Below, one piece after another: positions 17,355 to 25,907 of a stretch of 64,000 nucleotides of DNA (position 1 is the first letter of the stretch; every line of letters starts with the position of its first letter). The notes below the pieces were generated by a model. It was not told the origin of the DNA. It ran no database searches and worked only from the letters and a program-made list of their open reading frames with translations. This stretch comes from Arthrobacter sp. DWC3 (GTDB lineage: Bacteria > Actinomycetota > Actinomycetes > Actinomycetales > Micrococcaceae): positions 1-64,000 of the forward strand of contig NZ_PJIP01000004.1 in NCBI RefSeq assembly GCF_002929375.1, read 5' to 3'. The translations under genes and the position numbers were made by a program.

Positions 17355-17942
17355 GTGAGTCCGAAGGGTGACGCCGGCAAGGCAACCAGCCCGCCAGGCG
17401 CTGGTGTCCCGGCAAGCGCCCAGGGCTTACTGTTCACCGAAGACCTGCCCGTCCTCGACGAGGACGCCGGGTATCGGGGCCCCACGGCCTGCAAGGCCGC
17501 CGGCATCACGTACCGCCAGCTCGACTACTGGGCCCGCACCGGGCTCGTGGAGCCCGCCGTGCGCGGCGCCTCCGGCTCCGGCACGCACCGCCTCTACGGC
17601 TTCCGCGACATCCTCGTCCTCAAGGTCGTCAAGCGCCTCCTCGACACCGGGGTCTCCCTGCAGCAGATCCGCACCGCCGTGGAGCACCTCCGTGAGCGCG
17701 GCGTCGAGGACCTCGCCCAGATCACCCTGATGAGCGACGGCGCGAGCGTCTACGAGTGCACGTCGGCGGACGAGGTCATCGACCTCGTGCAGGGCGGACA
17801 GGGAGTCTTCGGGATCGCCGTCGGCCGGGTGTGGCGCGAGGTCGAAGGCAGCCTCGCCGCCCTGCCGAGCGAGCACGCCACCGACCAGGACTTCCCCGGC
17901 GACGAACTCAGCAAGCGCCGCGCCACCCGCAAGATCAGCTGA
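17355..17942 (+). CDS. MerR-family transcriptional regulator (Rv1830 type)
   Basis: The protein has about 195 residues. A MerR winged helix (GPTACKAAGITYRQLDYWAR, then THRLYGFRDILVLKVVKRLL) is followed by a helical dimerisation segment and a C-terminal region without metal-binding cysteines. Its place after DUF151 matches Rv1830/ResR, a regulator linked to growth and division control in mycobacteria. I chose GTG 17355 because a perfect AGGAGG lies six bases before it; a TTG 39 bases upstream is a poorer start. Target genes are not evident here. Confidence 0.88.
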   Translation: MSPKGDAGKATSPPGAGVPASAQGLLFTEDLPVLDEDAGYRGPTACKAAGITYRQLDYWARTGLVEPAVRGASGSGTHRLYGFRDILVLKVVKRLLDTGVSLQQIRTAVEHLRERGVEDLAQITLMSDGASVYECTSADEVIDLVQGGQGVFGIAVGRVWREVEGSLAALPSEHATDQDFPGDELSKRRATRKIS

Positions 17943-18011
17943 TTCCCGCGGGTGCCGGCGGGCACCGCCGGCCCTGCAGCCGCCGGGCAGCCGCCCCGCG
18001 GAACCGGGCGG

Positions 18012-18833
18012 TCAGCGCCGCGCGGTGCGACTGCGCATCCGGCCCGAATCCGTGACACTCTTCAGCAGCTCGTCGAAGTAGCCCGCTGCCCGCTGCGCGG
18101 GATCGCCGGGCCAGTGATGCACCGAGTACGCAGCGCCCTGGATCTGCTGCCAGTCGGCCTGCTCCGGCACCGCAGGGCTCAGCAGCAGGTCCCCGAACAT
18201 CTGCTGCATCTCGCCCAGGCGGAACGCGTGCTCGTTCGACGCCGACCGCACGCGGTTCGCCACGATGCCCGCCGTCCGCAGGTCCGGGGCGAACTCCCGG
18301 CGGAACAGCTCGAGGGCACGCATGGTCCGCTCCGTCCCCGCCACCGAGAACAGGCTGGGCTCGGCGACGAGCAGCACGCGGTTGCTCGCGGTCCAGGCCA
18401 TCCGGGTCAGGCCGTTGAGCGAGGGCGGGCAGTCGACGAGGACGAGGCCGTACCCCCGGACGCGGGCCAGGAGACGGGACAGCCGCTGCTGGTCCCGACG
18501 CCCGAGGTCGGGCCGGTCGTAGATGCCCGAGTACGCGGACCCCATGGCGACGTCGAGCGTGCCCGCGGCACCGTCCCGCTGGGCCGCGGTGGCCACCCAG
18601 CCGCTGGGGACGGTGTTGGCCGCGAGATCCGCGCGCCGCGCGTCCTTCAGGAGACGCCCGATGTCCGTCTGCCCGGACGGCCGCACCCCGAGCCCGGTGG
18701 TCGCGTCGGCATGGGGGTCGAGGTCCACCACGAGCGTGGGGATGCCCGCCGCGAGTGCTGCCGACGCCAGTCCCAGGGTGACGGACGTCTTGCCCACGCC
18801 GCCCTTGAGGCTGCTGATGCTCACTACCTGCAC
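18012..18833 (-). CDS. Orphan ParA/MinD-like ATPase
   Basis: The 273-residue ATPase begins MQVVSISSLKGGVGKTSVTL, a deviant Walker A box at the very N-terminus. It then has LVVDLDPHADATTGLG and LVLVDCPPSLNGLT. The form is that of ParA-type partition or positioning ATPases. No ParB-like partner, plasmid replication gene or cargo gene adjoins it: it faces the merR gene convergently and diverges from pyc. GAGAGG lies upstream of the GTG start. The C-terminus ends in several arginines, which could aid nonspecific DNA binding. Cargo and role are unknown. Confidence 0.85.
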   Translation of the reverse strand: MQVVSISSLKGGVGKTSVTLGLASAALAAGIPTLVVDLDPHADATTGLGVRPSGQTDIGRLLKDARRADLAANTVPSGWVATAAQRDGAAGTLDVAMGSAYSGIYDRPDLGRRDQQRLSRLLARVRGYGLVLVDCPPSLNGLTRMAWTASNRVLLVAEPSLFSVAGTERTMRALELFRREFAPDLRTAGIVANRVRSASNEHAFRLGEMQQMFGDLLLSPAVPEQADWQQIQGAAYSVHHWPGDPAQRAAGYFDELLKSVTDSGRMRSRTARR

Positions 18834-18986
18834 GTGTCGAACCTCTCACTGACTCCGGCTGCCGCGGGGCGCGACTGAAGGCCCCGATCAATCATAGAGT
18901 GAGGCGGCTCCCGGCCCTGCCCGGGACGCCGGGGTGGCTCCGACGCCGGAAGCGGCGGCACCCGTGGACGGAAAAGGGCGGCCGGG

Positions 18987-18992
18987 TAGGAT
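18987..18992 (+). promoter_or_regulatory. Candidate minus-10 for pyc
   Basis: TAGGAT lies 44 bases before the pyc ATG, with GTGGAC about 17 bases further upstream as a poor minus-35. The 203-bp gap shared with the divergent ParA gene shows no other clear element. Confidence 0.35.
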
Positions 18993-19036
18993 CAGTCCAG
19001 CGTGCAGGACCCGACCCGCAAGGATGCAGGAGTGCG

Positions 19037-22000
19037 ATGTTCTCGAAGATTCTGGTAGCCAACCGTGGTGAGATCGCGATCCGGGCCTTCCGGGCCGGGT
19101 ACGAGGTGGGGGCGAAAACCGTGGCCGTGTTCCCGCACGAGGACCGCAACTCCATCCACCGGCAGAAGGCGGACGAGGCGTACCTGATCGGGGAGGAGGG
19201 CCACCCCGTCCGGGCGTACCTGGACGTCGAGGAGATCATCCGGGTGGCCCGGGAGGCCGGCTGTGACGCGATCTACCCCGGCTACGGGTTCCTGTCCGAG
19301 AACCCGGGCCTGGCCCGCGCCGCGGCCGAGGCCGGGATCACGTTCGTGGGACCGCCGGCGGACGTGCTGGAGCTGGCGGGCAACAAGGTCAAGGCCCTGG
19401 ATGCGGCCCGGGAGGCCGGCATCCCGGTGCTCGCCTCGTCCCGTCCGAGCGCCGACGTGGACGAGCTCATCAAGGCGGCGGAGGAGATCGGGTTCCCGGT
19501 GTTCGCGAAGGCGGTGGCCGGCGGCGGTGGGCGCGGGATGCGGAGGGTGGACACGCGGGAGGCGCTGCCGGAGGCGCTGGAGGCGGCCATGCGCGAGGCG
19601 GAGTCGGCGTTCGGGGATCCGACGATGTTCCTGGAGCAGGCGGTCCTGCGGCCCCGGCACATCGAGGTGCAGATCCTCGCGGACGCCGACGGGAACGTGA
19701 TGCACCTGTTCGAGCGGGACTGTTCGCTGCAGCGCCGCCACCAGAAGGTCATCGAAATCGCGCCGGCGCCGAACCTCGACGAGGGCATCCGGCAGGCCCT
19801 GCACCGCGACGCGGTGAAGTTCGCCACCGCCCTGGGGTACGTGAATGCCGGGACTGTTGAGTTCCTGGTGGACACGGTCGGGGAGCGGGCGGGCCAGCAC
19901 GTGTTCATCGAGATGAACCCGCGCATCCAGGTGGAGCACACGGTGACCGAGGAGGTCACGGACGTGGACCTCGTCCAGGCGCAGCTGCGCATCGCGGCGG
20001 GGGAGTCCCTGGAGGATCTCGGGCTGAGCCAGGACACGGTGCATCTGCGCGGGGCGGCCCTGCAGTCGCGGATCACCACGGAGGACCCGGCCAACGGGTT
20101 CCGGCCGGACGTGGGCCGGATCTCGGCGTACCGGTCCGCGGGCGGCGCGGGCGTGCGGCTCGACGGCGGCACCGTGTACGCGGGGGCGGAGATCAGCCCG
20201 CACTTCGACTCGATGCTGGTCAAGCTCACCTGCCGGGGCCGGGACTACCCGACCGCGGTGGCACGGGCACGGCGGGCACTGGCGGAGTTCCGGGTCCGCG
20301 GGGTCTCGACGAACATCTCCTTCCTCCAGGCCGTCCTCGACGACCCGGACTTCGTCGCCGGGAACGTCGCCACCTCGTTCATCGACGAACGTCCCGAGCT
20401 GCTCACCGCCCGCATCCCGGCCGACCGCGGCACGAAGCTGCTGACCTGGCTCGCGGACGTGACCGTGAACCAGCCCCACGGCGCCCGGCCGGCACACCTG
20501 GACCCCCGGGAGAAGCTGCCCGTCCTCGAGGAGACTCCGAGCGACGCCGAGGGAGACACCCCGCCCGCTCCTGCCATGCCGGGGAGTCGGCAGCGCCTGC
20601 TGGAGCTCGGGCCGGAGGGTTTCGCGCGGGCGTTGCGGGAGCAGACCGCGGTCGCCGTCACGGACACGACGTTCCGCGACGCGCACCAGTCGCTGCTCGC
20701 GACGCGGGTGCGGACCCGGGACCTCGCCGCCGCGGGCGCGTCCCTCTCCCGGCTGACACCCGAGCTGCTGTCGGTCGAGGCGTGGGGCGGGGCCACGTAC
20801 GACGTCGCTCTGAGGTTCCTGGGCGAGGACCCGTGGGAGCGCCTGGACGCGCTGCGCCGCGAGGTGCCGGACATCTGCCTGCAGATGCTGCTGCGCGGGC
20901 GGAACACCGTCGGCTACACCCCGTACCCCGAGGCGGTCACCACCGCGTTCGTGGCCGAGGCCGCCGCGTCCGGCATCGACATCTTCCGGATCTTCGACGC
21001 CCTGAACGACGTCACGCAGATGGAGCCGGCCATCCGGGCCGTCCGGGAGACGGGCACCGCGGTCGCCGAGGTGGCCCTGTGCTACACCGCGGACATGCTG
21101 GACCCGGCCGAGACGCTCTACACCCTGGACTACTACCTCGACCTGGCCTCTCGCATCGTGGACGCCGGCGCGCACATCCTGGCGATCAAGGACATGGCCG
21201 GGCTGTTGCGCCCGGCCGCGGCAGCGCGCCTGGTGACTGCCCTGCGGGAGCGCTTCGAGCTGCCCGTGCACCTGCATACCCACGACACCGCGGGAGGTCA
21301 GCTCGCCACCCTGCTGGCCGCGGTGGACGCCGGCGTCGACGCCGTCGACGTAGCCAGTGCCGCCCTGGCCGGCACCACGAGCCAGGTGTCGGCGTCCGCG
21401 CTCGTCGCGGCCCTGGCCCACACGCCCAGGGACACGGGCCTGGACCTCGACGGCGTGTGCGCGCTGGAACCGTACTGGGAGGCGGTGCGGCGCATGTACG
21501 CGCCGTTCGAGTCCGGGCTTCCCGGGCCCACCGGCCGCGTGTACCGGCACGAGATCCCCGGCGGGCAGCTCTCCAACCTCCGCCAGCAGGCCATCGCCCT
21601 GGGCCTGGGGGAAAGGTTCGAGGCCATCGAGGACATGTACACCGCCGCGGACCGGATCCTGGGCCGGCTCGTGAAGGTCACCCCGTCCTCGAAGGTCGTC
21701 GGGGACCTCGCCCTGGCCCTCGTGGGGAAGAACGCGGACCCGGCCGCGTTCGAGGAGAACCCGCAGGACTTCGACATCCCCGACTCCGTCATCGGGTTCC
21801 TCAACGGCGAGCTCGGCAACCCGCCCGGCGGGTGGCCCGAACCGTTCCGCACCAGGGCCCTCAAGGGCCGGGAACTCAAACCCCGCGACGTCGAGCTCAC
21901 CGCCGACGACGAGGCGGCCCTGGCCGGGACCCCCGCGGAGCGCCGGAACGCGCTGAACACCCTGCTGTTCGCCGGCCCCACGAAGGACTTCCGGACCACC

Positions 22001-22471
22001 CGCGACACCTACGGCGACGTGTCCCTCCTGGGCACCGCGGACTACCTCTACGGGCTGCAGCCCGGCACCGAGCACGTCATCGAACTCGAGAAGGGCGTCC
22101 GGCTCATCGCGACCCTCGAAGCGGTGTCCGAACCCGACGAGAAGGGCATGCGCACCGTCATGTGCACCCTCAACGGTCAGATGCGGCCCGTGAGCGTGCG
22201 TGACAGGAGCATCCAGGCCGACGTCGCGGCCGCCGAGAAGGCCGACCCCGGCACCCCCGGCCACATCGCCGCCCCGTTCGCCGGATCCGTGACCATCACC
22301 CGCGCCGAGGGCGACACCGTGGCCGCCGGCGACACCGTCGCCACGATCGAGGCCATGAAGATGGAGGCGAATATCACCACACCCGTCGCCGGGACCGTGC
22401 AGCGCATCGCCTTCACGAGCGCGGCACCGGCCCAGGGCGGGGACCTCCTCCTCGTGATCGAGGCGACCTGA
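19037..22471 (+). CDS. pyc: Pyruvate carboxylase
   Basis: This is a single-chain anaplerotic biotin enzyme (1,144 residues) that makes oxaloacetate from pyruvate and bicarbonate. The order is biotin carboxylase (about 1-460, starting MFSKILVANRGEIAIRAFR), carboxyltransferase (about 535-800, with TTFRDAHQSLLATRVRT), conserved carboxylase domain, and biotinyl domain with EAMKMEANI, where Lys1108 is biotinylated. GCAGGAG precedes ATG 19037. Open sequence upstream is not coding. The first half uses many G-ending codons, unlike its neighbours. With dctA and prpE it feeds the TCA cycle. Confidence 0.95.
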   Translation: MFSKILVANRGEIAIRAFRAGYEVGAKTVAVFPHEDRNSIHRQKADEAYLIGEEGHPVRAYLDVEEIIRVAREAGCDAIYPGYGFLSENPGLARAAAEAGITFVGPPADVLELAGNKVKALDAAREAGIPVLASSRPSADVDELIKAAEEIGFPVFAKAVAGGGGRGMRRVDTREALPEALEAAMREAESAFGDPTMFLEQAVLRPRHIEVQILADADGNVMHLFERDCSLQRRHQKVIEIAPAPNLDEGIRQALHRDAVKFATALGYVNAGTVEFLVDTVGERAGQHVFIEMNPRIQVEHTVTEEVTDVDLVQAQLRIAAGESLEDLGLSQDTVHLRGAALQSRITTEDPANGFRPDVGRISAYRSAGGAGVRLDGGTVYAGAEISPHFDSMLVKLTCRGRDYPTAVARARRALAEFRVRGVSTNISFLQAVLDDPDFVAGNVATSFIDERPELLTARIPADRGTKLLTWLADVTVNQPHGARPAHLDPREKLPVLEETPSDAEGDTPPAPAMPGSRQRLLELGPEGFARALREQTAVAVTDTTFRDAHQSLLATRVRTRDLAAAGASLSRLTPELLSVEAWGGATYDVALRFLGEDPWERLDALRREVPDICLQMLLRGRNTVGYTPYPEAVTTAFVAEAAASGIDIFRIFDALNDVTQMEPAIRAVRETGTAVAEVALCYTADMLDPAETLYTLDYYLDLASRIVDAGAHILAIKDMAGLLRPAAAARLVTALRERFELPVHLHTHDTAGGQLATLLAAVDAGVDAVDVASAALAGTTSQVSASALVAALAHTPRDTGLDLDGVCALEPYWEAVRRMYAPFESGLPGPTGRVYRHEIPGGQLSNLRQQAIALGLGERFEAIEDMYTAADRILGRLVKVTPSSKVVGDLALALVGKNADPAAFEENPQDFDIPDSVIGFLNGELGNPPGGWPEPFRTRALKGRELKPRDVELTADDEAALAGTPAERRNALNTLLFAGPTKDFRTTRDTYGDVSLLGTADYLYGLQPGTEHVIELEKGVRLIATLEAVSEPDEKGMRTVMCTLNGQMRPVSVRDRSIQADVAAAEKADPGTPGHIAAPFAGSVTITRAEGDTVAAGDTVATIEAMKMEANITTPVAGTVQRIAFTSAAPAQGGDLLLVIEAT

Positions 22472-22507
22472 GGCACCGGCGGGCCCGGCCCGGGGACCGA
22501 CCGCGGC

Positions 22508-22513
22508 TACACT
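22508..22513 (+). promoter_or_regulatory. Minus-10 TACACT placing mtr on a leaderless transcript
   Basis: TACACT ends seven bases before the GTG start of mtr. A transcript would begin at or next to the start codon, and no ribosome-binding site is present. Confidence 0.6.
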
Positions 22514-22520
22514 GCGGGAT

Positions 22521-23924
22521 GTGACCCACTACGACCTCGCGATCATCGGCTCCGGCTCGGGCAACACCCTCATCTCGCCGGAGTGGGACGATCGGCGGGT
22601 GGTGCTCGTCGAGGGCGGCACGTTCGGCGGGACCTGCCTCAACGTCGGCTGTATCCCCACGAAGATGTACGTGTACCCGGCGGGACTGGCGTCCGCGGCG
22701 GGGGAGTCGACCCGGCTCGGCGTGGACCTGTCCCTGGAGGGCGTGCGCTGGAGGGACATCCGTGACCGCATCTTCACCCGGATCGACGCCATCTCCGCCG
22801 GCGGCCGGGCCTACCGCGCCGAGGAACTCACGAACGTGACCCTCATCGAGGAGCGCGTCCGCCTGACGGGGGAAAAGTCCTTCCGCACCGCCTCGGGCGG
22901 AGACGTCACCGCCGACCAGCTGGTCATCGCCACGGGCTCGCGGGCCGTCCGTCCGCGGATCCCCGGCATCGACCTGCCGCAGGTGCACACCTCCGACACC
23001 GTCATGCGGCTCGAGGAACTCCCCGGCCGGCTCCTGATCATCGGCGGTGGCTACATCGCCGCCGAGTTCGCCCACGTGTTCGGGGCCTTCGGCACCCGGG
23101 TCACCCTCGCCGTCCGCTCCGGCGGCATGCTGCGCGGCCTCGACGAGACCGTGTCCGACGCGTTCACCGAGCAGGCCGCACGCCAGTGGGATCTCCGGCA
23201 GCACACCGAGGTCACGCGGATCACTGCGAACGACGACGGCAGCGTCACCGCGCACCTGGCCGGTCCGGCGGGGCCGGAGGACCTCGAGGTGGACGCCGTG
23301 CTCGTCGCGATCGGGCGCACGCCCACCACCGACACCCTGGGTGCGGCCGAAGCGGGCCTCGACCTGCACGACGACGGTCGGCTCGCGGTCGACGAGTACC
23401 AGCGGGTGCTGCGCGGCGGGCGGCCCGTCCCCGGCCTCTGGGCGCTCGGCGACGTGAGCAGCGACTACCAGCTGAAGCACGTGGCGAACCACGAGGCGAA
23501 GGTGGTGGCCCACAACCTGCTGCACCCGGAGGCGTTCCGTGCGTCCGACCACCGGTTCGTCCCGGCCGCGGTGTTCTCCTCCCCGCAGGCGGCCTCGGTC
23601 GGTATGACCGAGGAGGAGGCCCTCAGCCACGCGGACGCCACCGGGACCCCGATCGTGACGGCCGTGCAGCACTACGGGTCGACGGCATACGGGTGGGCCA
23701 TGGAGGACACACAGGGATTCGTGAAGCTCATCGCCGAGCAGCACACCGGGCGCATCCTCGGGGCGCACATCCTCGGGCACGAGGCGTCGATGATCATCCA
23801 GCCGGTCATCCAGGCCATGTCCTTCGGCCTCGACGCGCAGGCCATGGCCCGCGGGCAGTACTGGATCCATCCGGCGCTCACCGAAGTGCTGGAGAACGCG
23901 CTGCTCAGCCTGAAGACGGGCTAG
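22521..23924 (+). CDS. mtr: Mycothione reductase
   Basis: This flavoprotein disulfide reductase (467 residues) reduces mycothiol disulfide with NADPH and so maintains the main actinobacterial thiol. The FAD-binding YDLAIIGSGSGN is typical of this subfamily. The redox-active cysteines are Cys39 and Cys44 in GTCLNVGCIPTK. A second nucleotide-binding motif is LIIGGGYIAAEFA, and HPALTEVLENAL near the end carries the catalytic His-Glu pair. GTG 22521 lacks a ribosome site and appears leaderless. It ends convergent with an acyl-CoA synthetase gene. Confidence 0.92.
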   Translation: MTHYDLAIIGSGSGNTLISPEWDDRRVVLVEGGTFGGTCLNVGCIPTKMYVYPAGLASAAGESTRLGVDLSLEGVRWRDIRDRIFTRIDAISAGGRAYRAEELTNVTLIEERVRLTGEKSFRTASGGDVTADQLVIATGSRAVRPRIPGIDLPQVHTSDTVMRLEELPGRLLIIGGGYIAAEFAHVFGAFGTRVTLAVRSGGMLRGLDETVSDAFTEQAARQWDLRQHTEVTRITANDDGSVTAHLAGPAGPEDLEVDAVLVAIGRTPTTDTLGAAEAGLDLHDDGRLAVDEYQRVLRGGRPVPGLWALGDVSSDYQLKHVANHEAKVVAHNLLHPEAFRASDHRFVPAAVFSSPQAASVGMTEEEALSHADATGTPIVTAVQHYGSTAYGWAMEDTQGFVKLIAEQHTGRILGAHILGHEASMIIQPVIQAMSFGLDAQAMARGQYWIHPALTEVLENALLSLKTG

Positions 23925-23928
23925 GGAC

Positions 23929-23957
23929 GCCCCGCCCGAAATCGCCCGGGGCGGGGC
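23929..23957. terminator. Hairpin between convergent mtr and acyl-CoA synthetase genes
   Basis: GCCCCGCCC (23929-23937) and GGGCGGGGC (23949-23957) form a perfect nine-base stem with an 11-base loop in the 40-bp convergent gap. There is no T-run. Confidence 0.7.
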
Positions 23958-23964
23958 AGGAAGC

Positions 23965-25770
23965 CTAGACCTTGGCCGACGAGTAGATGGACTCCACCAC
24001 CCCCGCGTAGTCCTTGAGGACCTGGGCGCGCTTGATCTTGAGCGACGGCGTCAGGTGGCCGGTGGTCTCGGTGAAGTCCGTCGGGACGATCCGGAACACC
24101 TTGATGGCCTCTGCGCGGGAGACCGTGGTGTTGGCGCGGTCCACGAGCTCCTGGATCTCGGCGAGCACCAGCGGGTGGTCCGCGGCCTCCGCCATCGTGG
24201 TGCCCGCCGGCAGGTGGTGCCGCTCGAGCCAGCCCGGCAGGGCCTCCTCGTCGAGCGTGACGAGCGCCGAGATGAACGGCCGCTGGTCGCCGACGACGAC
24301 GCACTGCGAGACGAGCGCGTTCGCACGGATGGCGTCCTCGAGCAGCGCCGGGATGACGTTCTTCCCGCTCGCCGTCACGATGATCTCCTTCTTACGGCCC
24401 GTGATGCGCAGGAAGCCGTCGTCGTCCAGCTCGCCGATGTCGCCCGTCCGGAACCAGCCGTCCACGAACGCGTCCTCGGTCAGGTCGGGGCGGTTGAAGT
24501 ACCCCTTCATCACGCAGACGCCCTGCGTGAGGATCTCGCCGTCGTCGGCGATCTTCACCGCATTGCCGGGGAGCGGAGCGCCCACGGTGCCGATCTTGAT
24601 CCGCTTCGGCGTGTTGACCGTGATGGGGGCCGTGGTCTCGGTCAGGCCGTAGCCCTCGAGGACCATCAGGCCGATGCCGTGGAAGAAGTGGCCGAGGCGG
24701 TCGCCGAGGGGTGCGCCGCCGGAGACGGCGTGCTGCACGCGGCCGCCCATCGCGGTGCGGATCTTGCCGTAGAGCAGGCGGTCGAACACGGCGTGCTTGA
24801 CCTTGAGGCCCAGCGGGATCCTGCCCGCCTGCTCCGCCTTCGACCAGGCGATGGCCACGTCCGCGCCGGCGTGGAAGATCCTGCCCTTGCCGCCGTCCTC
24901 GGCCTTCAGCATCGAGTTGTTGTAGACCTTCTCGAAGACGCGCGGCACCGCGAGGATGAAGGTCGGCTGGTAGCTCTGCAGGTCGGGGAGGAGGTTCTTG
25001 ACATCCGGGGTGTGGGCCACCGTGGCGCCCGCCGCGACGCACAGCACGGAGATGAAGCGCGCGAAGACGTGCGCGAGCGGGAGGAACATGATGGTCTGGC
25101 CGCCCTCCCGGGCGACCTCCGGCAGGGCCGCGGCCGCGTTCTCGGACAGCTCGACGAAGTTCCCGTGCGTCAGTTCGCAGCCTTTGGGCTTGCCCGTGGT
25201 GCCGGAGGTGTAGATGATCGTGGCGACGTCGTCGAGGCCCGCGTAGGCGCGTCGGTCGGCGAGGGTCTGCTCGTCGGTGCCGGCGCCGGCCGTGCGGAGC
25301 GTGTCGAGTCCGTCGCCGTCGAACTGCCAGACGTGGCGCAGGGAGTCGATGCCCTCGAGCGCGACCGCCTCGCGGACCACGTCCTCATGGCGGGCGGATT
25401 CGACGAACGCCCCGACGGCGCCGGAGTCGCTGAGGATCCAGGCCACCTGGGCGGGGGAGGAGGTCTCGTACACGGGGACGGAGACGGCTCCCGCGAACCA
25501 GATGGCGAAGTCGGCCAGTGACCACTCGTAGCGCGTGCGCGCCATGATGGCCACGCGGTCCCCGGGCTGCACCCCCGAACTGATGAGGCCCCTGGCGATG
25601 TCCTCGACCTGGCGCCGGAACTCGGTGGCGGAGATGTTCTCCCACCCCGACGCGCCCTTCACCGCGAACAGGGCGGGGTTGGACGGTTTGGCCGCCTGCC
25701 GCACCACGAGGTCCGTCGTATTGGTCTGGCGGGGGACGTCCACGAGGACGGGAACGCTGATGTCGCGCAC
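23965..25770 (-). CDS. Long-chain acyl-CoA synthetase (FadD15-like)
   Basis: This AMP-forming fatty-acid:CoA ligase has 601 residues. The adenylation loop TSGTTGKPKGCELTHGNF and the later GYGLTETTAPI and DGWFRTGDIGELDDDGFL segments define the family, and KRAQVLKDY near the end belongs to the mobile C-terminal domain. Fatty acids are activated for degradation or lipid synthesis. I chose GTG 25770 because AGGAG lies a few bases upstream; longer in-frame sequence to 25884 lacks family similarity. A minus-10 TATAGT lies at 25818-25813. It diverges from a ROK glucokinase, with no obvious shared function. Confidence 0.88.
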   Translation of the reverse strand: MRDISVPVLVDVPRQTNTTDLVVRQAAKPSNPALFAVKGASGWENISATEFRRQVEDIARGLISSGVQPGDRVAIMARTRYEWSLADFAIWFAGAVSVPVYETSSPAQVAWILSDSGAVGAFVESARHEDVVREAVALEGIDSLRHVWQFDGDGLDTLRTAGAGTDEQTLADRRAYAGLDDVATIIYTSGTTGKPKGCELTHGNFVELSENAAAALPEVAREGGQTIMFLPLAHVFARFISVLCVAAGATVAHTPDVKNLLPDLQSYQPTFILAVPRVFEKVYNNSMLKAEDGGKGRIFHAGADVAIAWSKAEQAGRIPLGLKVKHAVFDRLLYGKIRTAMGGRVQHAVSGGAPLGDRLGHFFHGIGLMVLEGYGLTETTAPITVNTPKRIKIGTVGAPLPGNAVKIADDGEILTQGVCVMKGYFNRPDLTEDAFVDGWFRTGDIGELDDDGFLRITGRKKEIIVTASGKNVIPALLEDAIRANALVSQCVVVGDQRPFISALVTLDEEALPGWLERHHLPAGTTMAEAADHPLVLAEIQELVDRANTTVSRAEAIKVFRIVPTDFTETTGHLTPSLKIKRAQVLKDYAGVVESIYSSAKV

Positions 25771-25812
25771 GATAGCTCCTTCGATATCACCTCGACCGTG
25801 AGGTCTTTTCAC

Positions 25813-25851
25813 ACTATAGGTTCGGGCAGGCGAATTACTCTCCAGTACTGT
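25813..25851. promoter_or_regulatory. Divergent promoter pair, acyl-CoA synthetase and glucokinase
   Basis: On the minus strand TATAGT (25818-25813) is well placed for the synthetase. On the plus strand TACTGT (25846-25851) could serve the glucokinase. Neither has a convincing minus-35. The two minus-10 boxes are under 40 bp apart, so the polymerases may interfere. Confidence 0.4.
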
Positions 25852-25907
25852 ACGAATCGGTAACGGTGGCGCTCCCCTGCGCACCGACAGGACGGAGGAG
25901 CGACCGC

